Shown here one piece after another: positions 1 through 6,468 of a stretch of 7,922 nt of DNA; the stretch's first letter is position 1, and the number at the start of each line of letters is the position of its first letter. This stretch comes from Flavobacteriaceae bacterium (lineage in GTDB: Bacteria > Bacteroidota > Bacteroidia > Flavobacteriales > Flavobacteriaceae). Both the position numbers and the translations under genes were made by a program. The DNA is taken from assembly GCA_030625995.1 (NCBI GenBank), contig DAOUPU010000107.1, positions 1 to 7,922 on the forward strand, given 5' to 3'. The notes beneath the pieces were generated by a model. The model was not told the DNA's origin. It was given only the letters and a program-made list of their open reading frames with translations, and made no database searches.

Positions 1-391
1 CAGAGATTTTATCGAGATCGAAGATAATCTCTTTAGCATGCCTAGTATTTTTCGCTCTTATTTTACAAAATATTGAAAATTTACCGGTTGTGAGATGAGC
101 AACAGTTACCTCTGGAATTTTTCGTATTTCTTCAATAGCACTTATAGTACTTGATGAATTCTCTAAAAATATTCCAACATATGCAATAAAAGTATAGTCC
201 ATTTTATTGTAATCTACACTCAAAGTGGAACCTTTTATTACCCCCTCTTCCTCCATTTTTTTTACTCTAACATGAATTGTACCAGCAGACACTAATAGAT
301 TTTTCGCAATATCAGTAAAAGGAGTACGTGCGTTTTCTATTAACGTTTCTAGAATTTGATGGTCCAGTTCATCTAATTTGAATTTTGCCAT
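1..391 (-). CDS. Lrp/AsnC-family transcriptional regulator (3' end outside window)
   Basis: The first 130 residues are present and the C-terminus lies beyond the left edge; the family usually has about 150 residues. The start MAKFKLDELDHQILETLIEN is the typical N-terminal helix leading into the winged HTH (about residues 8-55, with FTDIAKNLLVSAGTIHVRVK as the DNA-reading part and EEEGVIKG as the wing). From about residue 65 the RAM/ligand-binding fold begins (YTFIAYVGIFL) and reaches the TTGKFSIFCKI strand, the place of the family's effector-binding turn. These proteins form dimers to octamers and respond to amino acids or related small molecules; the effector cannot be read from the sequence. 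The ATG at 391 is preceded by very AT-rich DNA without a Shine-Dalgarno site. It follows the M14 peptidase gene in the same direction after 104 bp, so read-through is possible. The family call is firm; the regulon is unknown. Confidence 0.93.
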   Translation of the reverse strand, partial: MAKFKLDELDHQILETLIENARTPFTDIAKNLLVSAGTIHVRVKKMEEEGVIKGSTLSVDYNKMDYTFIAYVGIFLENSSSTISAIEEIRKIPEVTVAHLTTGKFSIFCKIRAKNTRHAKEIIFDLDKIS

Positions 392-495
392 ATTGATATA
401 ATATAATAATTTTTGTAAATATCTTAAAAAAAATCGAAATAAATAGTGTTTTCTGCAATTTATAATGTCAAAAAATATATTTTCACTAATAATAG

Positions 496-1605
496 CTACT
501 TTTTTAAGTATGTTTTAATGTCTTCTTCATTTTTAAAAATAAGATTAGTATCGCTTATTATTTTATTGGCTCTATAATTAGAAAGTTTTTCGATTTTATC
601 AACTCTTGGTACAAAATGCAGTATCTTCTCTCCTAATTTTTCATCGAAAAGAATACCTACATCTGTTTTATTACCCCTGTATTCCACATCTTTCAAAATG
701 ATATCCAGATAATTTTTTTCATTATCCGGTATTGAGAAATAGCCTTTATAATCAGTTTTATTGGTGCCATTCGAAATGAACAGCACCCCTTGTAATAATG
801 CGAAAAATGTAAATTTTCGTGTAATTTCTCTTTGATAATCATTATTGTAATGGCCGGACTCAATTAAGATCGTATTGTATCCCATCTTTTGAAAATTATC
901 ACCAGTCGCAGTAGGATAAAACTCATCTGAATATCTTCCAACCTGATTAGGAATAACATTTTGGAGAAAATTATTCATAGAAACTATCACTTCCATGGTG
1001 CTCTTCCTTCCTTGAGTTACTCTCCTGCTCTTTTCCTCAGATGGTGCCAAAAAGGAGATAGTTGCTGGGTCGTTATTCTTACCTACACTAAAAATAGTTC
1101 TTTGGTCGTGCATATTAAAGCAGTAATCCGGCTGAAAATCATTTACAGTTTTTTGCAATAGCTTACTCTCCAAAGCTTTTTTATCAATAAAATCCCTGTT
1201 TAAATCTATTTTCTGAGCATTTAACCTTGTATAAGTCTCCGCACCGTCCGGGTTGAGCATTGGAATGCATTTTATAGTACAATTATCGAATATTTGATCT
1301 CTTATATCTGCATGACCCCCTGGTTTATCCAAAAATCTTAGCAAATCAAATAGCGCTTTTGTCCCGGTACTTTCATTACCATGCATTTGTGTCCATATAA
1401 TTATTCTAGTTTTCCCTTTCCCAACTTGCAGATCATATATGTCTCTATTTTGGTATGAATACCCAGCGAGTTCAACTTTAAAAATATTTTTCATGGTTTT
1501 GATTATTGGGAGAATTTGTCCCAATGTTATCCATCTGCCAGAAATTTTATTTTGATAATTTTTGGAATACCAGCCTTCTAATTCCTCAATTTTAATATGT
1601 TTCAT
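496..1605 (-). CDS. M14-family zinc carboxypeptidase-like protein, cytoplasmic
   Basis: A 369-residue protein with the full set of M14 metallopeptidase landmarks: the zinc motif HGNE (H75, E78) after strand TRIIIWTQM, NPDG (118-121), the substrate-carboxylate pair in LNRDF (N136, R137), the third zinc ligand in NMHDQ (H166), and the general-base glutamate in LIESGH (E249). The family cleaves C-terminal residues from peptides or related amide substrates such as cell-wall peptides. No signal peptide or membrane segment is visible, so it should act in the cytoplasm; the true substrate cannot be predicted. About 85 C-terminal residues (285-369) follow the catalytic domain and were not recognised. 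The ATG at 1605 directly abuts a 14-bp palindrome, one of five in the region shared with the divergent HTH gene, so repression by that protein is likely. All key residues are intact, so it is probably active. Confidence 0.93.
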   Translation of the reverse strand: MKHIKIEELEGWYSKNYQNKISGRWITLGQILPIIKTMKNIFKVELAGYSYQNRDIYDLQVGKGKTRIIIWTQMHGNESTGTKALFDLLRFLDKPGGHADIRDQIFDNCTIKCIPMLNPDGAETYTRLNAQKIDLNRDFIDKKALESKLLQKTVNDFQPDYCFNMHDQRTIFSVGKNNDPATISFLAPSEEKSRRVTQGRKSTMEVIVSMNNFLQNVIPNQVGRYSDEFYPTATGDNFQKMGYNTILIESGHYNNDYQREITRKFTFFALLQGVLFISNGTNKTDYKGYFSIPDNEKNYLDIILKDVEYRGNKTDVGILFDEKLGEKILHFVPRVDKIEKLSNYRANKIISDTNLIFKNEEDIKTYLKK

Positions 1606-1619
1606 TTTACAAATGTAAA
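1606..1619. promoter_or_regulatory. Operator palindrome 1 (abuts the M14 start codon)
   Basis: TTTACAAATGTAAA, arms TTTACA/TGTAAA around a 2-bp centre. It touches the M14 peptidase ATG (1605). Read on the minus strand it includes TACATTTG, which also fits the Bacteroidota -7 consensus, although that would give an almost leaderless transcript. It is the leftmost of five related sites. Binding by the adjacent HTH protein is inferred. Confidence 0.7.
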
Positions 1620-1629
1620 TAAACCTTTT

Positions 1630-1643
1630 TTTACAATTGTAAA
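1630..1643. promoter_or_regulatory. Operator palindrome 2 (perfect)
   Basis: TTTACAATTGTAAA, a perfect 14-bp inverted repeat and the best consensus copy. Its centre is 24 bp from that of palindrome 1. The minus-strand reading includes TACAATTG, one mismatch from TAnnTTTG, so it could overlap the M14 promoter; no well-spaced -33 element was found for it. Confidence 0.75.
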
Positions 1644-1647
1644 TAGA

Positions 1648-1659
1648 TGTTTCGAAACA
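1648..1659. promoter_or_regulatory. Second-type palindrome TGTTTCGAAACA
   Basis: A perfect 12-bp inverted repeat of different sequence. Its centre (1653.5) lies exactly 17 bp from the centres of palindromes 2 (1636.5) and 3 (1670.5). It may be a site for a second regulator or a variant site; function is inferred from position and symmetry only. Confidence 0.45.
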
Positions 1660-1663
1660 AGCT

Positions 1664-1677
1664 ATTACAATTGTAAA
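1664..1677. promoter_or_regulatory. Operator palindrome 3
   Basis: ATTACAATTGTAAA, identical to palindrome 2 except for the first base. It is the most distal of the three copies upstream of the M14 gene. The minus-strand reading again gives TACAATTG. Confidence 0.72.
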
Positions 1678-1840
1678 TTATTCTATCGTAAATATTAAAA
1701 GAAAATGAAGGTCGTATAAGAAAATTTTATATAAATATTCTATAATATTGTATTATGCTGATATTCAGATTATTTAATGAATTTACATGAAGTAATACAT
1801 AATTTATTTAATTATTATAAGGGATAGTTTTATGCATTAT

Positions 1841-1871
1841 TTTGAGATCTCATCATCTTTAATTACATTTG
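1841..1871 (+). promoter_or_regulatory. Bacteroidota-type promoter of the HTH gene
   Basis: TTTG (1841-1844), a 19-bp spacer, then TACATTTG (1864-1871) match the Bacteroidota primary-sigma promoter (-33 TTTG, -7 TAnnTTTG) in sequence and spacing. Transcription would start near 1877, leaving a leader of roughly 15 nt before the ATG at 1893. The -7 element lies inside operator palindrome 4, so a bound repressor would block RNA polymerase. The spacer holds another perfect palindrome, TGAGATCTCA (1843-1852). Confidence 0.7.
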
Positions 1872-1875
1872 TAAA
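1862..1875. promoter_or_regulatory. Operator palindrome 4 (covers the HTH gene -7 element)
   Basis: ATTACATTTGTAAA, same arms as the copies near the M14 gene. It fully contains the -7 element TACATTTG of the HTH promoter, an arrangement suited to negative autoregulation. Confidence 0.72.
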
Positions 1876-1886
1876 CTAAAATATTG

Positions 1887-1900
1887 ATTACAATGGTAAA
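1887..1900. promoter_or_regulatory. Operator palindrome 5 (covers the HTH start codon)
   Basis: ATTACAATGGTAAA, one base off dyad symmetry at the inner GG. It contains the ATG at 1893-1895 and its centre lies 25 bp from that of palindrome 4. The pair 4/5 (25 bp) resembles the pair 1/2 (24 bp) on the other side. Confidence 0.65.
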
Positions 1901-2282
1901 CAGTGCTGATTTCGTGTATCGAGTGAATAAAATCATGGATTACTACCAGTTATCCCCCTCTGCATTTGCCGATAAAATCAAAGTACAAAGATCCAGTATT
2001 TCTCATTTGCTCTCCGGAAGAAATAAGCCCAGTTTAGATTTCGTATTGAAGGTTGTTAAGGAATTCGATAAGGTAGATTTATATTGGCTGCTAAATGGCA
2101 AAGGCACATTTCTAAATAAGATTCACTCCTCTTCCATCTCTGAGCCTTTAAAAAATAAAGACCCTATTCAGGAAAAAGGACAAGAAGTAACTGACATAAT
2201 CGAATCTCAATCTAAATTCAAAAAAATTGAGAAAGTCTTACTATTTTATTCTGATGGCACTTTTAAAGAATATGTTCAATAA
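1893..2282 (+). CDS. XRE/Cro-type helix-turn-helix regulator
   Basis: From the ATG at 1893 the protein has 129 residues; an in-frame TTG at 1884 would add three, but the ATG fits the promoter and is the ordinary codon. Residues about 5-67 form a Cro/C1-type HTH: FVYRVNKIMDYYQLSPSAFA, then the recognition part VQRSSISHLLSGRNKPSLDF, then the last helix ending in LYWLLNGKG. A polar, probably flexible linker (about 72-105) leads to a short tail, KKIEKVLLFYSDGTFKEYVQ, that looks like a beta hairpin and may serve dimerisation or sensing. No membrane or protease domain is present. The palindrome array around its promoter and start codon, and three further copies before the divergent M14 gene, make it the best candidate for binding those sites as an autorepressor and controller of the peptidase. 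DNA binding by class is firm; targets and signal are inferred. Confidence 0.9.
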   Translation: MVNSADFVYRVNKIMDYYQLSPSAFADKIKVQRSSISHLLSGRNKPSLDFVLKVVKEFDKVDLYWLLNGKGTFLNKIHSSSISEPLKNKDPIQEKGQEVTDIIESQSKFKKIEKVLLFYSDGTFKEYVQ

Positions 2283-2316
2283 AAAATCCTCAAAAAGCAG
2301 GATTCTTCTTGAGGAT
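2281..2316 (-). terminator. Rho-independent terminator of the M1 aminopeptidase gene
   Basis: On the minus strand a 12-bp stem (ATCCTCAAGAAG / CTTTTTGAGGAT, one G-U pair) with a 7-nt loop is followed at once by a run of T. It begins 23 bases after the aminopeptidase stop codon. On the plus strand the wobble becomes a C-A mismatch and no T run follows, so it is at best a weak terminator for the HTH gene, whose stop codon (2280-2282) overlaps its edge. Confidence 0.85.
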
Positions 2317-2339
2317 CATAAATTATATAGAATTTATTA

Positions 2340-4793
2340 CTATTGCATTTCCTTTTGCGCTCCTTTAACTATTTCCACTAAAACATCCTTATTGGCATAA
2401 TTAGATTCTTCTTTTAAAGTTAAAATCTGTTGCAGAACCTGACGAGCCATCTTATCCGCTCCAAATTGAGCATACTGCTTACCAACTTGTACAAAGGAAT
2501 CTACCAAATTTTGAGTAGCTTGTACATTATCGCTCGGAGCAACCCATTGAAATCCTTCTTTATATATATTCTGTGTTTCTTTATCTTCTGTAAAGAACAT
2601 CCCCATAATTAAATTATCGGCTACGAATGGCATATGGGCCTCTGTTCTATCTTTAATGTAAATTGGTATTAAAGCACTCTTCATACCTTCCATCTCTTCT
2701 TTGTTTGTAATAGAATTTACGAAGGTCATTGCTGCCTCTTTATCAATTTTATACAGTGCAGATAAAGCACTTCCTTTAACCGCATTAGACTTGCTTAGAA
2801 GAGATTGTTTATAAATGGATACGTACTTAGGGTCATCTAACATTTTCAATTTTGAAATTGCAGCTGCCCGAACCAATGTTTTTTCATCATTTACAGCTAA
2901 TTTTTCAATAATTTTTATTGCATTTTTTGCATTTGTATTTGAAATATCAATTTTATCGATCGCTAGTATTCTCAATCCATAAAACGGGTCATTTAACGCC
3001 GCTGTCAGGGTCTCAAACGCTATTTCATCACTTTGATTATCACCCATTCCTTCAATTGCTTCCCTGCGATCTAAATACTTTTTCCCATGGTTATACTGAT
3101 AAATATAGTTTTCTTTCGACTTATGATCCGTAATCTCAGCTAACAAAGTTTTACTTGCTCCAACGTTAACCCACTTCGGCTTTTTAGTATATTTAAACGA
3201 AAATGCTTCTTCTTTTTTAGTCACCCAAACGTCATAGACTTTCGGTGCGCCGTCTTCATATACTTCCACGATCAATGGAAATTCAAAACTATTTTCTTGC
3301 AGTTGAGATACTTTTACCGTTACCATCTTTGCTTCTTCACTGTAGACATAACTTATATCCAATTTTGGATGACCATTACCATAATACCATTGATTAAAAA
3401 ACCAATTCAAGTCTTTTCCACTTATTTCCTCAAGAGCTATCCTTAATTTATGTGCTTCTCCTGTTCCATACATATTATCCTTCAAATACAACTTTAAACC
3501 AGCTTTAAAAGCATCATCTCCCACATAATTCCTAAGCATGTGCAATACGGCACCACCCTTATTATAGGAAACTGCATCAAACATATCTTCTCTGGTTTCA
3601 TAATAGAATCGAACCAATTCTTTAGATTCACTCCCGCTATTAAAATACCCCTGGACCTCGTCATACAAATGAGAGTCTGCATAATCCTCGCCATATTTAA
3701 ATTCAAGCCATAGATATTCACTATAATTTGCAAAAGATTCATTGACGGTTAAATTACTCCAGCTCTCCGTGGTCACTAAATCGCCAAACCAATGATGAAA
3801 TAATTCATGGGCAATTACAGTCTCCCAGGTATTTTCATCTATCAAATCGCCTGGTTGCTGATAGGCCATTTCACCATGAAGTACGGCAGTAGTATTTTCC
3901 ATAGCACCGCTAATATAATCTCTTCCAACGATCTGTGCGTATTTTGGCCAGACATAATCAACGCCCGTATAGTCAGAGTAGAACTGGATCATCTCCGGAG
4001 TTAAGCCAAAAATATCCATGGCATAGGGTTCATATTCCTTTTCAACATAATAGTCCACATCAATCTCCTTCCACTTATCTTTTACAATGCTGAACTCTCC
4101 AACAGCCATAAAGAACAAATAGGGTGCGTGTTTTTGATCCATAGTCCAATAATCAGTTCTTGTGCCGTCCTTATTTTCAGTCTGTTTTTCCAAGAGTCCA
4201 TTAGAAAGTGTCACATACTTATTAGGAACGGTAATATAAATTTCCTGTGTAGATTTCTGATTTGGAGAATCAATCGTTGGAAACCAACAACTGCTTGATT
4301 CTGTTTCTCCCTGTGTCCATATTTGCGTTGGTTTGTCCGGATCTGAACCGTCATGGTCAATAAAATAAAGGCCTTTCGCATCACTAATTGCGGCACTTCC
4401 TTCTTGCTCCACCTCCTCCGGACGAGCTGTATATTTTATATATATAGTGTACTCATCTCCTTTTGCATAAATATTCTCCAGGTCAATTTTTAATTTATTG
4501 CCGTCATATTCATACTTGAGATCTTTACCATCTCGTGAAACTTTATGGATCAACATGGCCTTCGCATCTAATGTCAGGTTTTGAACATTGTAAAAGTGCG
4601 GCTCAAGCGTAATCCATGCTTCTCCGAGTAAATACCTGTTATCAAAATCAAATTTGATATCTAATTTGGTGTGAACCAAACTATTGATCTTTTCATTTTC
4701 TGATCTATAGGTTGTGTTTAATACTGTCGCTTCTTGTCCGAAAGAGACCATTATACCAAAAATAAACAAGAGAAAAAATATTCGTAATTTCAT
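2340..4793 (-). CDS. Exported M1-family zinc aminopeptidase with C-terminal helical extension
   Basis: An 817-residue protein with a cleavable Sec signal peptide (about residues 1-19, hydrophobic FFLLFIFGIMV, ending near SFGQ). The N-terminal beta domain spans about 30-235. The M1 signature follows: substrate-recognition motif GAMEN (296-300), zinc motif HELFH (H329, E330, H333), third zinc ligand E352 in NESFANY, 19 residues after H333, and the likely catalytic tyrosine Y410 in VSYNKGG. This enzyme removes N-terminal residues from peptides; with the signal peptide it should work in the periplasm or at the outer membrane, probably in peptide nutrition. Residues about 570-817 are helical with short HEAT-like units (DPFYGLRILAIDKI, TLVRAAAISKLKMLDD). 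No type IX secretion C-terminal signal was recognised. It is a single-gene unit with its own -7 element and terminator. The gene is intact; peptide specificity is unknown. Confidence 0.96.
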   Translation of the reverse strand: MKLRIFFLLFIFGIMVSFGQEATVLNTTYRSENEKINSLVHTKLDIKFDFDNRYLLGEAWITLEPHFYNVQNLTLDAKAMLIHKVSRDGKDLKYEYDGNKLKIDLENIYAKGDEYTIYIKYTARPEEVEQEGSAAISDAKGLYFIDHDGSDPDKPTQIWTQGETESSSCWFPTIDSPNQKSTQEIYITVPNKYVTLSNGLLEKQTENKDGTRTDYWTMDQKHAPYLFFMAVGEFSIVKDKWKEIDVDYYVEKEYEPYAMDIFGLTPEMIQFYSDYTGVDYVWPKYAQIVGRDYISGAMENTTAVLHGEMAYQQPGDLIDENTWETVIAHELFHHWFGDLVTTESWSNLTVNESFANYSEYLWLEFKYGEDYADSHLYDEVQGYFNSGSESKELVRFYYETREDMFDAVSYNKGGAVLHMLRNYVGDDAFKAGLKLYLKDNMYGTGEAHKLRIALEEISGKDLNWFFNQWYYGNGHPKLDISYVYSEEAKMVTVKVSQLQENSFEFPLIVEVYEDGAPKVYDVWVTKKEEAFSFKYTKKPKWVNVGASKTLLAEITDHKSKENYIYQYNHGKKYLDRREAIEGMGDNQSDEIAFETLTAALNDPFYGLRILAIDKIDISNTNAKNAIKIIEKLAVNDEKTLVRAAAISKLKMLDDPKYVSIYKQSLLSKSNAVKGSALSALYKIDKEAAMTFVNSITNKEEMEGMKSALIPIYIKDRTEAHMPFVADNLIMGMFFTEDKETQNIYKEGFQWVAPSDNVQATQNLVDSFVQVGKQYAQFGADKMARQVLQQILTLKEESNYANKDVLVEIVKGAQKEMQ

Positions 4794-4826
4794 AGTAAAT
4801 TATTAATTAACAAATTGATAAAAAAG

Positions 4827-4834
4827 CAAATATA
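4827..4834 (-). promoter_or_regulatory. Probable -7 element of the M1 aminopeptidase gene
   Basis: Minus-strand TATATTTG is an exact match to the Bacteroidota -7 consensus TAnnTTTG, 33 bases before the ATG at 4793. No convincing TTTG was found at the -33 distance, so the promoter is only partly supported. Confidence 0.5.
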
Positions 4835-4871
4835 ACGCATTCTATATAGATCGATACGTTAAAAATTGGTT

Positions 4872-4905
4872 AAAAAAAGCCGTTTTAGAACGATCTAAAA
4901 CAGCT
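4872..4905 (-). terminator. Rho-independent terminator of the sigma/DUF4252 operon
   Basis: Minus-strand stem of 12 bp (AGCTGTTTTAGA / TCTAAAACGGCT, one U-G pair) with a 4-nt loop TCGT, followed by at least six further T. It lies 29 bases past the stop codon of the DUF4252 lipoprotein gene and separates the operon from the M1 gene. The wobble pair and T run show it works on the minus strand. Confidence 0.88.
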
Positions 4906-4934
4906 ATTATACTGATTAACAATCTGCAGTAGTA

Positions 4935-5483
4935 CTAATTCATTTCTCCCAAAAGATCACCAATTTGAGAAAAAGCCGGATTGTCGGTATCAAATTTTTC
5001 TACATCTTTCATCAGTTTCATAATTTGAGCAGGTTTCATACCGTCTCCTAAAATTCTTGCGACTATAAATCCTTTGCTACTCTCTGATGCAAATAAAACT
5101 ATTTCATCAATTTCATCTTCATCACCCAGGTATTTGATCGCAAAACTTATGTTCTCATGCTTTCCTCTCATTAGATCGTTAAATTTTTTATTACTTAGAA
5201 CCTCCTTGATCTCTTTGGATTCACTTGTAAACGCCTCAGCATTGTTTTCATTAAGTTTAAAAGCCAAAATGTTTAATTTTTTTAAGGTCTTTATTGTCTC
5301 TTGTGATTCTTCAGAAACATTATCATTTAAACTAATCAAACTGGCAGGTAAATCAATCGCAATGAAATTATCGTTACTTTGTTTTTCTACATAGTATTTT
5401 TGTAGACTTTTTTCGCTATTACATGACGTTAAGAAAACAGTTAAAGTCAACGTGTAAACAAATATTGATATTATATTTTTCAT
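4935..5483 (-). CDS. DUF4252-type lipoprotein
   Basis: A 182-residue protein with a lipoprotein signal peptide: hydrophobic stretch IISIFVYTLTLTVF and lipobox LTSC with acylated C21. The mature part resembles its upstream neighbour: both have a helix-strand pattern with LKKLNILAF or INSLRVF, then a shared DLMR/ELMR motif (here 103-106), and near the end GDGMKPAQIMKLMKDV against GNIDLKQIAKLTEKM. That pattern matches my recollection of the DUF4252 family of Bacteroidota, which has no assigned reaction; no catalytic motif is visible. It is the last gene of the sigma-factor operon, 10 bp after its paralogue, and precedes a terminator. The context suggests an envelope protein made under ECF-sigma control, possibly a sensor or feedback part. 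The lipoprotein call is firm and the family name good. Confidence 0.82.
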   Translation of the reverse strand: MKNIISIFVYTLTLTVFLTSCNSEKSLQKYYVEKQSNDNFIAIDLPASLISLNDNVSEESQETIKTLKKLNILAFKLNENNAEAFTSESKEIKEVLSNKKFNDLMRGKHENISFAIKYLGDEDEIDEIVLFASESSKGFIVARILGDGMKPAQIMKLMKDVEKFDTDNPAFSQIGDLLGEMN

Positions 5484-5493
5484 GATTTTAATA

Positions 5494-6021
5494 TTATTTA
5501 TTAGCTTTTTCTAAATGTTCTCCACCGGGTAAATTCATTTTCTCCGTTAATTTTGCAATTTGTTTTAGATCAATATTACCTAGTAATGAAATAATTACGG
5601 TTTCTGTATCATCATTTTTATTCATATTAGTTTCTGTAACTAACATGAAAAGTTCTTTTACATAATCTTCACTGCTACCTTCTCTAATATATATCCTCAC
5701 ATTACTTCCATCATCATTAATCCGCATCAATTCTTCTAAATTAGCCTTAGCCAGATATTTTTCTGCTTCTGCCTTCATTTGAGCAGCTACAGTACTACTC
5801 TCCGTGGCAAATACTCTTAAAGAATTAATATTCTTAATTAAATTCATATATTCATCATCAGACTCCGCTCCTATGGTGCTCATCAAAGAGAAAGCTTTTT
5901 GGGTTACGATAACTGAAGTTACTCCTTCAATATCCTCGAATTTATCAAATTGTGATTGTGCATAGCTAAAAACAGGTGCTATCACTAAAACTACTGCTAT
6001 TATTAATTTATTCAATTTCAT
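5494..6021 (-). CDS. Exported DUF4252-type protein
   Basis: A 175-residue protein with a Sec signal peptide (KLNKLIIAVVLVIAPVFSYA, cleavage probably after A21, before QSQFDKFED). It has no lipobox cysteine, so the mature protein is likely periplasmic and soluble. The mature domain holds VTSVIVTQKAFSLM (34-47), INSLRVFATES (65-75), LEELMRINDDG (95-105) and GNIDLKQIAKLTEKM (148-162), features shared in order with the lipoprotein encoded 10 bp downstream. It is therefore a tandem paralogue with a different anchoring mode. It begins 21 bp after the candidate anti-sigma gene, in the same operon. No enzymatic residues were recognised and its role is unknown; co-expression with an ECF sigma factor points to an envelope-related function. 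Confidence 0.82.
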   Translation of the reverse strand: MKLNKLIIAVVLVIAPVFSYAQSQFDKFEDIEGVTSVIVTQKAFSLMSTIGAESDDEYMNLIKNINSLRVFATESSTVAAQMKAEAEKYLAKANLEELMRINDDGSNVRIYIREGSSEDYVKELFMLVTETNMNKNDDTETVIISLLGNIDLKQIAKLTEKMNLPGGEHLEKANK

Positions 6022-6042
6022 GATTTCTATTTAAAATGGTTA

Positions 6043-6468
6043 TTAATTATTTTTAAAAATTTTATTCTGGGAATTCTCAAATGTTTGTAATTGTGCTATG
6101 GCATCATTGCCCCTATTTAAACTAAACGATATAAGATCTAAAGCTCTTTGCGTTTCCATATAGGCCAACTCTGCTTGTTTTCTCTCGTTTAAATTATTTT
6201 GATAGATTGAGAAAATACTAACAAATAATACAGCTATTGCTGCTACAGCTAACCAGCTAATAATTGATCTATTTTGAGGTAAAGTAATAGGTTTATTAGA
6301 TACATCTAATGAATTGTTAACAAAGTAACTAAATAGTTTTCTGTATTCCTCTAAATGTGATGGAACATCTTTTTCTGTAAAATATTTCTTCAAAAATATT
6401 TCCTCCTCTAAAGTGGTTTCTGCCTCTATGTACTTTTCTATTAATTTTTCAATTTTGGCTAATTCCAT
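6043..6468 (-). CDS. Single-pass membrane protein, candidate anti-sigma factor
   Basis: A 141-residue protein with an acidic, helical N-terminal part (1-50; IEKLIEKYIEAETTLEEEIFLKKYF), one clear membrane helix at about 69-89 (IISWLAVAAIAVLFVSIFSIY), and a 50-residue C-terminal part rich in polar helix (ERKQAELAYMETQRALDLIS). The expected topology is N-terminus inside, C-terminus in the periplasm. Its start codon lies inside the end of the sigma-factor gene (20-bp overlap), the usual arrangement of an ECF sigma factor with its anti-sigma factor, and the N-terminal half could hold the sigma factor at the membrane. It lacks the zinc anti-sigma HxxxCxxC motif (no cysteine at all) and shows no FecR domain, so assignment rests on context and topology. 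It might instead be only a membrane sensor or scaffold. Confidence 0.75.
   Translation of the reverse strand: MELAKIEKLIEKYIEAETTLEEEIFLKKYFTEKDVPSHLEEYRKLFSYFVNNSLDVSNKPITLPQNRSIISWLAVAAIAVLFVSIFSIYQNNLNERKQAELAYMETQRALDLISFSLNRGNDAIAQLQTFENSQNKIFKNN

Noticed and set aside
472..483. Palindrome AAAATATATTTT downstream of the M14 gene, considered as a terminator
   Set aside because: The stem is pure A/T and too weak, with no clear T tract placed after it; symmetry is expected by chance in such AT-rich DNA.
1606..1700. An assigned promoter for the M14 peptidase gene
   Set aside because: Several TAnnTTTG-like sequences are embedded in the palindromes, but none has a TTTG at 19-21 bp, so a specific promoter could not be chosen.
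1782..1796. A sixth possible operator, TTTACATGAAGTAA
   Set aside because: The half-sites TTAC and GTAA are separated by five rather than four bases and outer symmetry is lost, so it does not match the other five copies.
1606..1900. CRISPR array or iteron-type origin suggested by the repeated 14-mers
   Set aside because: The copies are short dyads at unequal distances next to promoters and start codons, with no spacers, cas genes or replication initiator nearby; operators explain them better.
3494..3742. An 82-residue minus-strand frame inside the M1 aminopeptidase gene
   Set aside because: It overlaps the catalytic domain of a clear gene in another frame and has no promoter or recognisable domain; the same holds for the small frames at 2430, 2918, 3807, 4211 and 961.
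5074..5394. A 106-residue open frame on the plus strand
   Set aside because: It is the antisense of the DUF4252 lipoprotein gene; its Ser/Leu-rich composition is typical of a shadow frame.
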